Shown here: positions 42,501 to 49,782 of the stretch, piece after piece | Layout: each line of letters begins with the position of its first letter | Position numbering within the stretch: the first letter of the stretch is position 1 | Assembly: GCF_020010925.1 (NCBI RefSeq) | Contig: NZ_JAGJBZ010000002.1 | Span: 2,914,001 to 2,978,000 of the forward strand | Length of the DNA: 64,000 bases | Origin: Streptomyces griseiscabiei | GTDB taxonomy: Bacteria; Actinomycetota; Actinomycetes; Streptomycetales; Streptomycetaceae | Reading direction: 5' to 3' | The notes under the pieces: model-generated | The model's database searches: none | The model's input: the letters and a program-made list of their open reading frames with translations, nothing else | What the model was told of the DNA's origin: nothing | Program-made: the position numbers and the translations under genes

Positions 42501-42950
42501 CGCTCGGCCACCGTCCGCCAGCGCTCCGCCGGCACCACCGACGAGACGTTCACGGCACGCGACTGGGTCCTGTGGGACTACGCCGTCAACGATCCCGGCG
42601 CCGGACACCTCCCGCCGGGCGGCTTCCCGCCACCGGGGGACACGCTCCACCAGTCCCAGAAGGGCGACGTCCACCACCTCGCCCCGATCCCGGACGACAT
42701 CCCGGACCCCGCCCTCGGCGTCCACTTCGACGGCGTGGAGACCATGCTCGTCGGCCGCGCGCCGTTCTACCTCTGCGAGTACGGCGACTATCTGATCGCC
42801 ATGAACACCACCACCGACCGGACGTTCACCCTCCCCGCCCGGCAGGACTTCGGCCCCGCCCGTGACCTCGCCACCGGCAGGACGATCGGCGCCGGGCAGC
42901 GGCCCCGGCTCGGACCGCTGAGCACGCTCGTGCTCCACCGGGGCCGCTGA
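39549..42950 (+). CDS. Large Tat-exported protein with two carbohydrate-binding-like repeats, unrecognised enzyme family
   Basis: A 1133-residue protein starting at GTG after AAGGA. The N-terminus RRREVLKYAGTTGVAAAGLG is a twin-arginine signal, with cleavage near AAAAPA (about 36). Residues about 50-240 form a beta-rich domain. About 250-365 is helical (MDAWAFQSLAEGYLWSG). About 370-515 and 520-670 are two closely similar beta-sandwich modules (NPGFEEGDETPMGWEVPGW / NPGFEQGTGTPSGWEVPGW) like family-4/9 carbohydrate-binding modules. About 690-1130 is a conserved helical and beta C-terminal part. The split helical region and its setting suggest an (alpha/alpha)-type polysaccharide lyase or hydrolase with modules inserted, but I do not recognise it. 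It lies between the sugar importer and GH43 genes. Confidence 0.85.
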   Translation: MSHAPRRREVLKYAGTTGVAAAGLGLLNSQPAAAAPATPAALRKAVCKPLDIVVLGNAKSESAHGLTATLSDTVTGGLGQSARVLNPTEPAGYWGGTLTFDVAVSPTDTTYVTVRLWGDDHDDTSEQAGSGTNMWRLQLFVDGLQVGYQDEGAVDSLDILDTAPRAPGRFFFHTLPLPERMTAGKKKVTLEIRAMGRIWSYGQNPEQLYRTMTTPSRGIYRIYTHTEPYFIPPKGERQGPAPEFKPRTVEGAEVLEAVRARVDKDQKNYLTTANPAGMDAWAFQSLAEGYLWSGSPAYRKPAALDRVLRAIDGRYTAWKSDASVLTGSDQQWQGFGRVGLVLALLWEHLGDRLDQKVTGSPYEISNPGFEEGDETPMGWEVPGWGKTADATWTRDTGVSRSGSASLKVSASAANGFITVYNSPKTRVGKGRYTYGAWVRTDGVTGTGAHIDPLFFDKDGKLVGSDHRQFAATGTHGWEYVSIDLDTPDGATQMEMHLRLSGPGTAWFDSVGLVEPTELRNPGFEQGTGTPSGWEVPGWGRTADASWTRDTSVNRSGSASLKLAATASNGFVTAFNTAKVQVGEGTYTYRAWVRTDGVTGTGAHIDPLFFDKDGKLVGSDHRAFAATGTHDWEQVSIDLETPAGATQAEFHLRLSGPGTAWFDDLTVTAPKSTGTTEQPVRRAAYTDMLRSSLDYWRQHFPHYTNQSQICAIGLYQANRGLRLLDPDLALPEDRARDYMYQSLGMKPYLGREDKDGNPTKPLGETYHQVTRAGLTRELGYVGSYGEVTDWLVMMYESVTRGHDAREAPELREQMVRIIKARGRFRVVDVDETGARVSRIETVIGWRNEVYPGEIAYASRTAWDSHPVMSAAVFKDPDIVGWTQEMVEDGQFHRQLDLLVHHTWTRVGLAALRLVSRDWDTFQSLAGRPARVPTAWERPDFVFADEENGCLAVKNGEELLFASLYWRSRQGVNDYARVHHLTPVDQRSATVRQRSAGTTDETFTARDWVLWDYAVNDPGAGHLPPGGFPPPGDTLHQSQKGDVHHLAPIPDDIPDPALGVHFDGVETMLVGRAPFYLCEYGDYLIAMNTTTDRTFTLPARQDFGPARDLATGRTIGAGQRPRLGPLSTLVLHRGR
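40852..41411 (+). repeat. 98-bp identical direct repeats inside the two binding modules
   Basis: Positions 40852-40949 and 41314-41411 are identical over 98 bp, in frame and 462 bp apart (154 codons). The flanking parts of the two modules differ more, so the identical core points to recent duplication or gene conversion. Recombination between the copies would add or remove one whole module without breaking the frame. Confidence 0.85.
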
Positions 42951-43024
42951 GCCGGTGCTGTGCCGGGGCCGCCGACCAACCCCCCCCGCTGTCCGCCCTC
43001 TGATGTCCCACCGCGGAGCGTTTC

Positions 43025-44626
43025 GTGATCCACAACCCCGTCCTGCGCGGATGCGAACCCGACCCCGCCGTCCTGCGGGTCGGCGACGACTTCTACCTCG
43101 CCACCTCCACCTTCGAGTGGTACCCGGGTGTCCGCGTCCACCACTCCCGGGACCTGGTGAACTGGCGTCCGCTGGGCGGGGTCCTGGACACCCGACGCCT
43201 CCTCGACCTCACCGGCGTCCCCGACTCCGGAGGCATCTGGGCCCCCGGACTGTCGTACGCCGACGGCCTGTTCCACCTCGTCTTCACCGTCGTCGACACC
43301 TACGCGGAGGGCTGGAAGGACCTCCCCAACCACGTCACCACCGCCCCGTCGATCGACGGCCCGTGGTCGGACCCGGTCCCGCTGCACGGCCGCGGCTTCG
43401 ACGTGTCCCTGTTCCACGACACCGAGGGCGACGGCCGCAGCTGGCTGCTCAACATGCGCTTCGACTGGCGGCCGGAGCGGGAGTCGTTCGCCGGCATCGA
43501 ACTCCAGGAGTACGACCGCACGACACGGAAGCTGCTGGGCGCGCCCCGGACGATCTCCGTGGGCACCGCCGCCGGGGTGGCCGAGGGCCCGCACCTCTAC
43601 CGCAGGGGCGACTGGTACTACCTCGTCCACGCCGAGGGCGGCACCGGCTACGAGCACGGGGCGGCGGTCGCCCGCTCCCGGGACCTGTTCGGCCCCTACG
43701 AGCCCGACCCGGCCGGACCGCTGCTCACCTCCCGGCACGATCCGGCGCTGGAACTGCAGAAGGCCGGGCACTGCTCGCTGGTCGAGACCCAGGACGGCCA
43801 GTGGTACGCCGCCCACATCACCGCCCGCCCCTACACCGAGCGCGGCCGGTGCGTGCTCGGCCGGGAGACCGCTCTGCAGCCGGTGACCTGGACCGAGGAC
43901 GGCTGGCCGCGTATCGCCGGGGCCGTCCCGGCCGTTGTCGTCCCGGCGCCCGCCCTCCCATCGGCCCCGGTACCCGAGCCGCCCGCCACCGACCGCTTCG
44001 ACGCTCCGGCCCTCGGCCCGCAGTGGTCCACCCTGCGCCGCCCGGCGGGCCCGGAGTGGGTGGAGCCGCTGCCCGGACGGCTGCGCGTCCGGGGCGGTCA
44101 GTCCCCGGCCGGCCGACGGACCCCCAGCCTGGTGGCCCGGCGGGTGACGGCACGCAGCTGCGTGTTCGAGACCGAGCTGACCTTCGTACCCGGCTCCGTC
44201 GACCACATGGCCGGACTCACCGCGTACTACAACACCCGCAACTGGCACTACCTGTACATCACCGCCGAGGACGACGGCTCCCCGGTGCTGCGGGCCCTGA
44301 GCTGCGCGGCCGGCGCCCTCACCGCGCACCCGCCCCGGATCCCCCTGCGCCCCGGACACCCCGTCGTCCTGCGCGCCGAACTCGACGGCCCCGCTCTGCG
44401 GTTCTCGTACGAGACGAAGGGCGGGAGCCATCAGACGGTGGGCCCGGACCTCGACGCGACCGTGCTGTCCGACGAGCACGCCGACGAGTTCCACGACGGA
44501 CAGCTCAGAGTGCTCGGCTTCACGGGGGCGATGCTGGGACTCTGGGTCCAGGACCTCGACGGCTCCGGCGTGCACGCGGACTTCGCCCACGCCACGTATC
44601 GCACCACCCCGGACGACCACTCATGA
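43025..44626 (+). CDS. Glycoside hydrolase family 43, beta-xylosidase-like
   Basis: A 533-residue cytosolic enzyme of the usual length for GH43 beta-xylosidases with a C-terminal beta-sandwich. Catalytic residues: general base Asp in NPVLRGCEPDPAVLRVGDDF (about residue 14), the pKa-modulating Asp in RGFDVSLFHD (about 128), and the general acid Glu in GVAEGPHLYR (about 188). The C-terminal domain (about 325-525, RFDAPALGPQWSTLRRP, YYNTRNWHYLYI) matches the GH43 C2 domain. It should cleave imported xylo- or arabino-oligosaccharides. No signal peptide is present. It starts at GTG after GGAG and overlaps the next gene by four bases. Confidence 0.9.
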   Translation: MIHNPVLRGCEPDPAVLRVGDDFYLATSTFEWYPGVRVHHSRDLVNWRPLGGVLDTRRLLDLTGVPDSGGIWAPGLSYADGLFHLVFTVVDTYAEGWKDLPNHVTTAPSIDGPWSDPVPLHGRGFDVSLFHDTEGDGRSWLLNMRFDWRPERESFAGIELQEYDRTTRKLLGAPRTISVGTAAGVAEGPHLYRRGDWYYLVHAEGGTGYEHGAAVARSRDLFGPYEPDPAGPLLTSRHDPALELQKAGHCSLVETQDGQWYAAHITARPYTERGRCVLGRETALQPVTWTEDGWPRIAGAVPAVVVPAPALPSAPVPEPPATDRFDAPALGPQWSTLRRPAGPEWVEPLPGRLRVRGGQSPAGRRTPSLVARRVTARSCVFETELTFVPGSVDHMAGLTAYYNTRNWHYLYITAEDDGSPVLRALSCAAGALTAHPPRIPLRPGHPVVLRAELDGPALRFSYETKGGSHQTVGPDLDATVLSDEHADEFHDGQLRVLGFTGAMLGLWVQDLDGSGVHADFAHATYRTTPDDHS

Positions 44627-45423
44627 CACTGCACGACCTGGGCCGCATCCGCCTCTTCTGCACCTCCCTCGGCCCCGACGACGCCCCCACGCTGCTGCTG
44701 GTGCACGGCTGGGGCGGCGACGGACGGGAGTGGTCGCCGCACGCGGAGGCGCTGGCCGACCGGTTCCGGATCCTCGTCCCCGATCTGCGCGGCCACGGCC
44801 GCTCCGAGGTGCCGGACGAGGGCAACACACCGGCGGAGATGGCGGAGGACCTGGCGGCGCTGCTCGACACCCTGGGCGTCGGGCCGGTCGTCGCCGTAGG
44901 TCACTCCATGGGCGTCCAGGTCGTCAACCTGCTCGCCGTCCACCACCCGGGGGCCGTGCGGTCGGTCGTCGCCCTGGACCCCGCCCACGGCGCGCACGAG
45001 GCCGAGGTCGCGAAGATCCCCGGCCGGCTCGCCGAGTACCGGGCGCACGGCGCACGCGCCGCCGCCGCCTTCGTGGCCGGTGCCTTCTCCGCACAGGCCC
45101 CGCCCGGCCTGCGTACGGCACACCTGCGCACCATGCTCGGCACACCGGACCATGTGATCGCCCAGGCCTACGCCGGTATGTACACCGACCCCGGTGCGGT
45201 GGGCGTCCGCCCGCACAGCGAGGAGTATCTGCTCCGCCGCCCTCAACCGGCGCTGACGGTGTGGACGTTCGAGAAGGCCGCCGAGTGGGAGCGAGGCACG
45301 CTGCGGGTGCCCGGCTCCCGCGTCGAGTACTGGCCGCACACCGGCCACTATCTGCACGAGGAGCGCGCCGAGCGCACGATCCGTCTCCTGCGCGACTGGG
45401 CCGCCGGCCGGACGTCCGGCTGA
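44623..45423 (+). CDS. Alpha/beta hydrolase, probable esterase
   Basis: A 266-residue alpha/beta hydrolase with an intact nucleophile elbow (VAVGHSMGVQVV, Ser at about 96), oxyanion region LLLVHGWGGDGREW, PDLRGHGRS, and catalytic His in WPHTGHYLHEE. It overlaps the GH43 stop (ATGA) and is the last gene of the sugar-import operon, so it may remove acetyl or feruloyl esters from imported oligosaccharides. No signal peptide is present, which places it in the cytosol. Contrast the gene at 24511, where the Ser is missing. Confidence 0.88.
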   Translation: MTLHDLGRIRLFCTSLGPDDAPTLLLVHGWGGDGREWSPHAEALADRFRILVPDLRGHGRSEVPDEGNTPAEMAEDLAALLDTLGVGPVVAVGHSMGVQVVNLLAVHHPGAVRSVVALDPAHGAHEAEVAKIPGRLAEYRAHGARAAAAFVAGAFSAQAPPGLRTAHLRTMLGTPDHVIAQAYAGMYTDPGAVGVRPHSEEYLLRRPQPALTVWTFEKAAEWERGTLRVPGSRVEYWPHTGHYLHEERAERTIRLLRDWAAGRTSG

Positions 45424-45505
45424 CGTGTACGTGGAGGTACGTACCCGCACACGTAACCGCTGAGCTGGGCGTCCTCGCTCCGGTCCGCTCGACTAGCCTC
45501 GCCCC

Positions 45506-46072
45506 ATGTCACTCACCGTCGAGCAGTTGACCGGATACGTGGAGCGCGACCTGGACGCCGATCTGGCGCGCTGGTTCCCCGACGGTCCCCGCGTCGAGAT
45601 CCCCGCGTCGACCCGCCCGGTCGAACCGTTCCTCGCCAGGCTCCCGCCCGCCGCCGCCACCGCGCTGGCGAGTTTCGACCGCCGGGTCCGCTCGGGGACC
45701 CTGGCGCGGTTCTTCGACATCGACGAGTGGTCGTACGCCTTCGACTTCGCGAAGAACGACGCGGTGATCCTCGACACCGACTACGAGACGGAACTCTCCG
45801 ACGACGACGTCTGGTCCCTCGGCGCCGACGGCTCGGGCAACCACTTCGTCGTCCTCACCAGCGGCCGGATCGCCGTGTGGTTCCACGAGGAGCAGGTCAT
45901 AGAGGCCGACACCCAGTACGACGGCCTCGACGTCTTCCTGTGGTCACTGGTCCGCTACCACGCGGTGCGCGCCGGCGTCCTCCACCGGGCCGACGTCGAG
46001 GACGACTTCCGGTCCCTCGCCCAGCCCGGGGCGCTGGCCCCGGAGATCGGACTCCTCGCCTACATGTCCTGA
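45506..46072 (+). CDS. SMI1/KNR4 (SUKH)-like protein
   Basis: A 188-residue soluble protein. SLGADGSGNHFVVLTSGRI followed by VWFHEEQVIEADTQYDGLDVFL resembles SUKH-fold proteins, which in bacteria are often immunity proteins against contact-dependent or polymorphic toxins. The N-terminal 60 residues are less conserved in kind. No toxin gene is adjacent; the convergent gene at 46086 is unrelated in sequence as far as can be seen. Immunity is therefore a family-based guess. A promoter is expected in the 82-bp gap after the esterase gene. Confidence 0.65.
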   Translation: MSLTVEQLTGYVERDLDADLARWFPDGPRVEIPASTRPVEPFLARLPPAAATALASFDRRVRSGTLARFFDIDEWSYAFDFAKNDAVILDTDYETELSDDDVWSLGADGSGNHFVVLTSGRIAVWFHEEQVIEADTQYDGLDVFLWSLVRYHAVRAGVLHRADVEDDFRSLAQPGALAPEIGLLAYMS

Positions 46073-46085
46073 TCACGGCCGTCCG

Positions 46086-46799
46086 TCACAACCGCCACCA
46101 CCACGCCTCCAGTTCGTGATCGTCGGCGAACTCCACGGGAACCGCGTAGGGCGACCGCCGGGCGGTGGCCAGTGCGCCGGTGCGGCGGACCACGGCGCGC
46201 AGATCCCGCACGGCGGGCATGCCGGCGAGTTCGTCGACGTCGAAGGGGCAGCCCGCCGGGCCGCCGAGCAGGGCTTCACAGCCGAACGCGTACCACTCGC
46301 CGACGAGTTCGGGCTCGCCCCGCTGCTCGGCGGCGACGGCGATCTCACGGACCACGTCGATGAGCGGGGTCGGGCGCGGCGGATCGGCATCGGCACCGCG
46401 CAGCTCCCCGGCGGAGACCATCCGGCGCCACAGATCGGTGCCGGCGTCGCAGTAGAGGAACGGCGGATCGACATAGCCGTCCTGCAGCCGGCCGTCGTAG
46501 CCGTGGAAGTCGGGCGCGTCCTCGTCGAACGTGCGCAGTGCGGTGAACTCCGTCAACGCGTCCAAGTGGGCGGACCGTTCGGCATGGTCGGGATGCCGGT
46601 CCAGGGGGAACCGGTACACGTATCCGCGCCGCAGCGAGATGTCCCGCACACGAAAGCGTGTGAACGAGCAGTCGAACCCGTCCTGGAAGTCGTAGAGTCT
46701 CGCGATCCAGTCCCGGACGCGTGGATCGTCCGCCGGGGCGTGACGGTCCAGGAGCCGGATCGAGTCCGCCACCAGATCCTCGATCACATGCTCGGACAT
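46086..46799 (-). CDS. Hypothetical cytosolic protein
   Basis: A 237-residue acidic protein with no membrane segment or signal peptide. Several Trp-rich and aromatic segments occur (ARLYDFQDGFDCSFTRFRVRD, ELEAWWWRL at the C-terminus). The ATG at 46799 lies after GGAGG, somewhat distant. I do not recognise a family. It is convergent with the SUKH-like gene, 13 bp from it, and divergent from the small membrane-protein operon. A polymorphic-toxin-linked or regulatory role cannot be inferred from sequence. Confidence 0.65.
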   Translation of the reverse strand: MSEHVIEDLVADSIRLLDRHAPADDPRVRDWIARLYDFQDGFDCSFTRFRVRDISLRRGYVYRFPLDRHPDHAERSAHLDALTEFTALRTFDEDAPDFHGYDGRLQDGYVDPPFLYCDAGTDLWRRMVSAGELRGADADPPRPTPLIDVVREIAVAAEQRGEPELVGEWYAFGCEALLGGPAGCPFDVDELAGMPAVRDLRAVVRRTGALATARRSPYAVPVEFADDHELEAWWWRL

Positions 46800-46929
46800 G
46801 GGTCCCCGTCCTCCGCGTCGCTCATCGGCCTCCCCGCATCCAACCAGCCCCCACCGACACCGACACCACGGCCCCGGACGAGACCGGGCCCGCCTCGGAC
46901 GAGGTGAGCAGCCGGAAGCCACTTGGCTG

Positions 46930-46950
46930 ATCTATCGATTCTCGATAGAT
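46930..46950. promoter_or_regulatory. Operator-like dyad upstream of the membrane protein/XRE/HAD operon
   Basis: Perfect 9-bp arms ATCTATCGA and TCGATAGAT flank TTC. A further TCTATCG half-site follows at 46952-46958. The dyad is about 44 bp upstream of the GTG at 46994 and would cover the promoter. The XRE regulator in the operon is a candidate ligand. Confidence 0.65.
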
Positions 46951-46993
46951 TTCTATCGCTGGGCGAGTGGGTCTCCGGATGGAGGAGGGCGTC

Positions 46994-47134
46994 GTGGGAA
47001 AGCTGACGATGCTGGTGTTCGTGGTGCTGGGGGTGGCCCTGATCGTTCTCGTCCTGCGGATGCTGCTCGCCCAGGCCGTCCACCGCGACATCGAGGCGAC
47101 GCGGATGCGGGCCGAACCGGCCGAGGTGATCTGA
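46994..47134 (+). CDS. Small single-helix membrane protein, possibly a shortened DUF2975-type protein
   Basis: A 46-residue peptide beginning at GTG, 6 nt after GGAGGAGG. One hydrophobic helix (TMLVFVVLGVALIVLVLRMLL) is followed by a charged tail AQAVHRDIEATRMRAEPAEVI. The stop overlaps the XRE gene start by one base (TGATG). Streptomyces XRE regulators of the YozG kind are often paired with a four-helix DUF2975 membrane protein of about 160 residues. Here only the start and end of such a protein seem to remain, as if the middle were deleted; that reading is an inference. Confidence 0.7.
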   Translation: MGKLTMLVFVVLGVALIVLVLRMLLAQAVHRDIEATRMRAEPAEVI

Positions 47135-47394
47135 TGCCGATCGCCGTCGACATCGATGTGATGCTGGCCCGCAGGAAGATGTCCGTGGGCGAACTCGCCG
47201 ACCGCGTCGGGATCACCCCCGCCAATCTGGCCGTGCTCAAGAACGGCCGGGCCAAGGCGGTCCGCTTCACCACCCTCGCCACCCTCTGCGAGGTCCTCGC
47301 CTGCCAGCCGGGAGACCTGCTGCGCTGGGAGAGCGACACGGGGGACACCGACGCCGAGGGCGCCGACACCGCCGCGACAGGGGTGCGGCCATGA
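47134..47394 (+). CDS. XRE-family (Cro/CI-type) transcriptional regulator
   Basis: An 86-residue DNA-binding protein. The helix-turn-helix spans residues about 12-65 (IDVMLARRKMSVGELADRVG, ITPANLAVLKNGRAKAVRF, TLCEVLACQPGDLLRWE), like B. subtilis YozG. The short Asp/Thr-rich tail has no domain. It overlaps both neighbours (TGATG and ATGA), so three genes are translated together. It probably represses its own operon through the dyad at 46930-46950, perhaps in response to the small membrane protein. Confidence 0.85.
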   Translation: MPIAVDIDVMLARRKMSVGELADRVGITPANLAVLKNGRAKAVRFTTLATLCEVLACQPGDLLRWESDTGDTDAEGADTAATGVRP

Positions 47395-47894
47395 CCGCGC
47401 ACGCGGAACGCCCGCTCCTCTTCCTGGACGTCGACGGCACACTGCTGCCCTACGGCGGCGCGAGGCTCCCCTCGGTCGCCGAGGAGTGGGTCGCCTGGCA
47501 GCACACCTCGAACCCCCAGCTGGCGAAGATCGACCGCGAGCACGGCCCGCGCCTGCTGCGGCTGCCCTGCGAGACGATGTGGGCCACCGCGTGGATGCAC
47601 GACGCGAACGACGTGGTCGCCCCGCTGCTCGGGCTGCCACCGCTGCCGGTGGTGGACCTGCCGGAGGCGCCGGAGGAGGACCGCGCCGATCTGCTGCACT
47701 GGAAGACCCGGGCGCTCGTCCGCACCGCCGCCGGGAGGCCGTTCATCTGGGCCGACGACGAGATCACCGGCCTCGACCGGGCCTGGGTGTCACGGCACCA
47801 CCCGGGGCGGGCCCTCCTGCACCGCGTCGCATCCGAAGTGGGGCTGACACCCGCCGACTTCGCCGTGTTCCGGAGCTGGCTGGGCGGCGGGTGA
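47391..47894 (+). CDS. HAD-superfamily hydrolase-like protein
   Basis: A 167-residue protein with the HAD motif I LLFLDVDGTLLPYG (nucleophile Asp and acid/base Asp), LHWKTRAL as the lysine motif, and FIWADDEITGLD as the terminal metal-binding acidic pair. No cap domain is present, so it would act on larger or exposed phosphate groups. It begins inside the XRE stop codon and is the last gene of the operon. It is convergent with the secreted propeller enzyme, 18 bp away. Confidence 0.82.
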   Translation: MTAHAERPLLFLDVDGTLLPYGGARLPSVAEEWVAWQHTSNPQLAKIDREHGPRLLRLPCETMWATAWMHDANDVVAPLLGLPPLPVVDLPEAPEEDRADLLHWKTRALVRTAAGRPFIWADDEITGLDRAWVSRHHPGRALLHRVASEVGLTPADFAVFRSWLGGG

Positions 47895-47912
47895 GCGGCT
47901 GCCTCGGGTCCG

Positions 47913-49715
47913 CTACCGCACGAGCTTCCAGTCCTGGGAGCCGTCCGAGGCCGCGTTCCGCAGGGTGAGGGGTGCGTCGGCGGACGCGCCGGTCAGGTAG
48001 AGGTCCTTGTTCTTGACCGACTGCAGCTTGACGTGACCGTTCGCGGACTGGACGACGTTCCACGTGCCCGTGGCGGTGTCGTCGACCCACTGGCCGATGC
48101 GCTGGCCGGCCGTCGCGCTGCCCGTCCAGACCGACGCCGCCCGGCCGCCCGACTTGTTGAGCAGGGTCACACCGCCGCCGGATTTGGTGACGACGTGCCA
48201 GTACTGGGTGGCCGGGTCGGCCGCCGTTCCGGCGTCCTCCAGGACGACGTCGGGGACGTCACCGTTGCCGATGTTCGCGTCGGTGCTGTTGTTGCCCGTG
48301 CCGATCACCTGGCCGGTCTTCCGGTTCACCAACTGCCTGTAGTCGCCGGCGGAGTGGCCGAGGTCGACCTCGGCGTGCGCGATGACCGACGTGCCCTGGT
48401 TGTTGAGGATCACGACGCGGCCGGTGCCGTCCACGTACTGCAGGTTCCGGCTGTAGCCGGCCCGCGAGGTCGTCTGGAACTCCTTCCACACGCCGTCGGA
48501 GCGTCCGCTGTCGTTGACCCAGACGTTGCCGCTGCCCGCGGCGTTGTAGACCAGGCGCCCGTCGGGAAGCCGGATGAGGACCGGACTGCCGCCTCCCGCC
48601 AGGGGACGCGAACCGGCGACGACCGGCAGCGCGTCGACCCCCATGCCGGTGGCCGACCCCTGGAAGAACTTCAGCGGGTCGTCCGCGATCCGGTACCGGG
48701 TGTTGGCCCCGCCGCCCCAGTATTCGTAGGTCAGCAGCCACTTCTCGTCGGCCGTCGGCACGAGGTTCGTCATGCCGGGCCTGCCGCCGCCGATCTCCGT
48801 CTTGCCGCCGCCCATGTCCTCGGTCAGGCCGGCGATGTCGACGACCGGCTCGCTCCACCTCTTGCTCTTGCCGTTCCAGGTCTTGTGGACCAGGATCTGG
48901 CCGTGCGAGTCCTTGGCGGTGTCGTTCGCCGGGTCCGGCTTCGGGACCCCGGTCGCCGGGTCGAAGCCGACGTAGTCGTTCTCGTCGGAGTAGAAGCAGA
49001 CCAGCTTGTTCTTGCGGACCATCAGGTACGGCTCCCACAGGGGATCCACCTGCTTGTACGTGTTCGCCTCGGCGACGTTCTGCCCGACCGCGCCCGCGCT
49101 GCCGCCCTGCCAGCCGCCGGTCGCGACGATGTTGAGGATCTTCCAGGTCGAGCCGTTGTCGGTGCTGGAGTACAGGGCGATCGCCATGTCCTCGCGGTCA
49201 CCGTCGTTGGACGGCGTCCAGCTTGGGTCGGCCGCCTTGCGCTCCTTGTAGTACCGGTCGTCGCCCGACACCACGCTCGCCAGGAGCAGCGTGCCCGCCG
49301 CCAGATCGCCGACGCGGTCCGGAAGCACGTACAGGAACGGGTTCGTCCAGTTGCTGGTGTACTTCGCGTACTGAGGGTCGTCGGAGAGGTACGCCGGGGC
49401 CTTGACCTCGGACAGCGGCCGCCACGTCGTCCCGTCGTCGTCGCTCTTGTAGACCGGCAGGGTCTGCCGGTCGGCGCTCCCCGTGGCCGTCACGACGGTG
49501 GACTTCTCGAACGACGCGACCAGGCGGCCGTTCGGCAGCTGCGCCGACTTGGGGTAGACCGCGCAGTTGCCGCGCCCCTTGAGGCAGGGTTCGCTGCCGA
49601 GCTGGTACACGGTCCCGCCCGTCGGGGCGTACGCCTGGGCGGTCAGGGGCATCGCGAGCATCGCCGACGCTCCGACGACACCTCCCAGCGCTCTGCCGAG
49701 TCTTCTTCTGTGCAC
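47913..49715 (-). CDS. Secreted sialidase-fold exoglycosidase with C-terminal ricin-type module
   Basis: A 600-residue exported enzyme. A basic N-terminus and signal peptide (cleavage near LTAQA, about residue 28) lead to a six-bladed propeller with Asp-boxes (SDDDGTTW, STDNGSTW) and TNLVPTADEKWLLTYEYWGGG. The last 140 residues resemble a ricin-B lectin module (GNGDVPDVVLEDAG, WTGSATAGQRIGQWVDD, LQSVKNKDLYL). The family is close to GH93 exo-arabinanases or other BNR-fold enzymes; a true sialidase is less likely from context. GTG at 49715 is chosen for its AGGAG spacing. It lies 67 bp after the beta-galactosidase gene, behind a hairpin. Confidence 0.82.
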   Translation of the reverse strand: MHRRRLGRALGGVVGASAMLAMPLTAQAYAPTGGTVYQLGSEPCLKGRGNCAVYPKSAQLPNGRLVASFEKSTVVTATGSADRQTLPVYKSDDDGTTWRPLSEVKAPAYLSDDPQYAKYTSNWTNPFLYVLPDRVGDLAAGTLLLASVVSGDDRYYKERKAADPSWTPSNDGDREDMAIALYSSTDNGSTWKILNIVATGGWQGGSAGAVGQNVAEANTYKQVDPLWEPYLMVRKNKLVCFYSDENDYVGFDPATGVPKPDPANDTAKDSHGQILVHKTWNGKSKRWSEPVVDIAGLTEDMGGGKTEIGGGRPGMTNLVPTADEKWLLTYEYWGGGANTRYRIADDPLKFFQGSATGMGVDALPVVAGSRPLAGGGSPVLIRLPDGRLVYNAAGSGNVWVNDSGRSDGVWKEFQTTSRAGYSRNLQYVDGTGRVVILNNQGTSVIAHAEVDLGHSAGDYRQLVNRKTGQVIGTGNNSTDANIGNGDVPDVVLEDAGTAADPATQYWHVVTKSGGGVTLLNKSGGRAASVWTGSATAGQRIGQWVDDTATGTWNVVQSANGHVKLQSVKNKDLYLTGASADAPLTLRNAASDGSQDWKLVR

Positions 49716-49753
49716 AACCACTCCTTCGGGGATGGAACAGGACGGACGGTGGT

Positions 49754-49779
49754 CCCGGGCCCCGGTGCTGGGCCCCGGG
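49754..49779 (-). terminator. GC-rich hairpin after the beta-galactosidase gene
   Basis: Arms CCCGGGCCC and GGGCCCCGGG (one-base bulge) flank a seven-base loop, starting 4 nt after the beta-galactosidase stop. No T-run follows, which is common for Streptomyces terminators. It would separate the GH42 operon from the secreted-enzyme gene. Confidence 0.5.
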
Positions 49780-49782
49780 CCC

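Noticed and set aside
47913..49715. Calling the propeller enzyme a true sialidase
   Set aside because: Asp-boxes occur in several glycosidase families. The neighbouring GH42 and GH43 genes favour an arabinan- or galactan-active enzyme.
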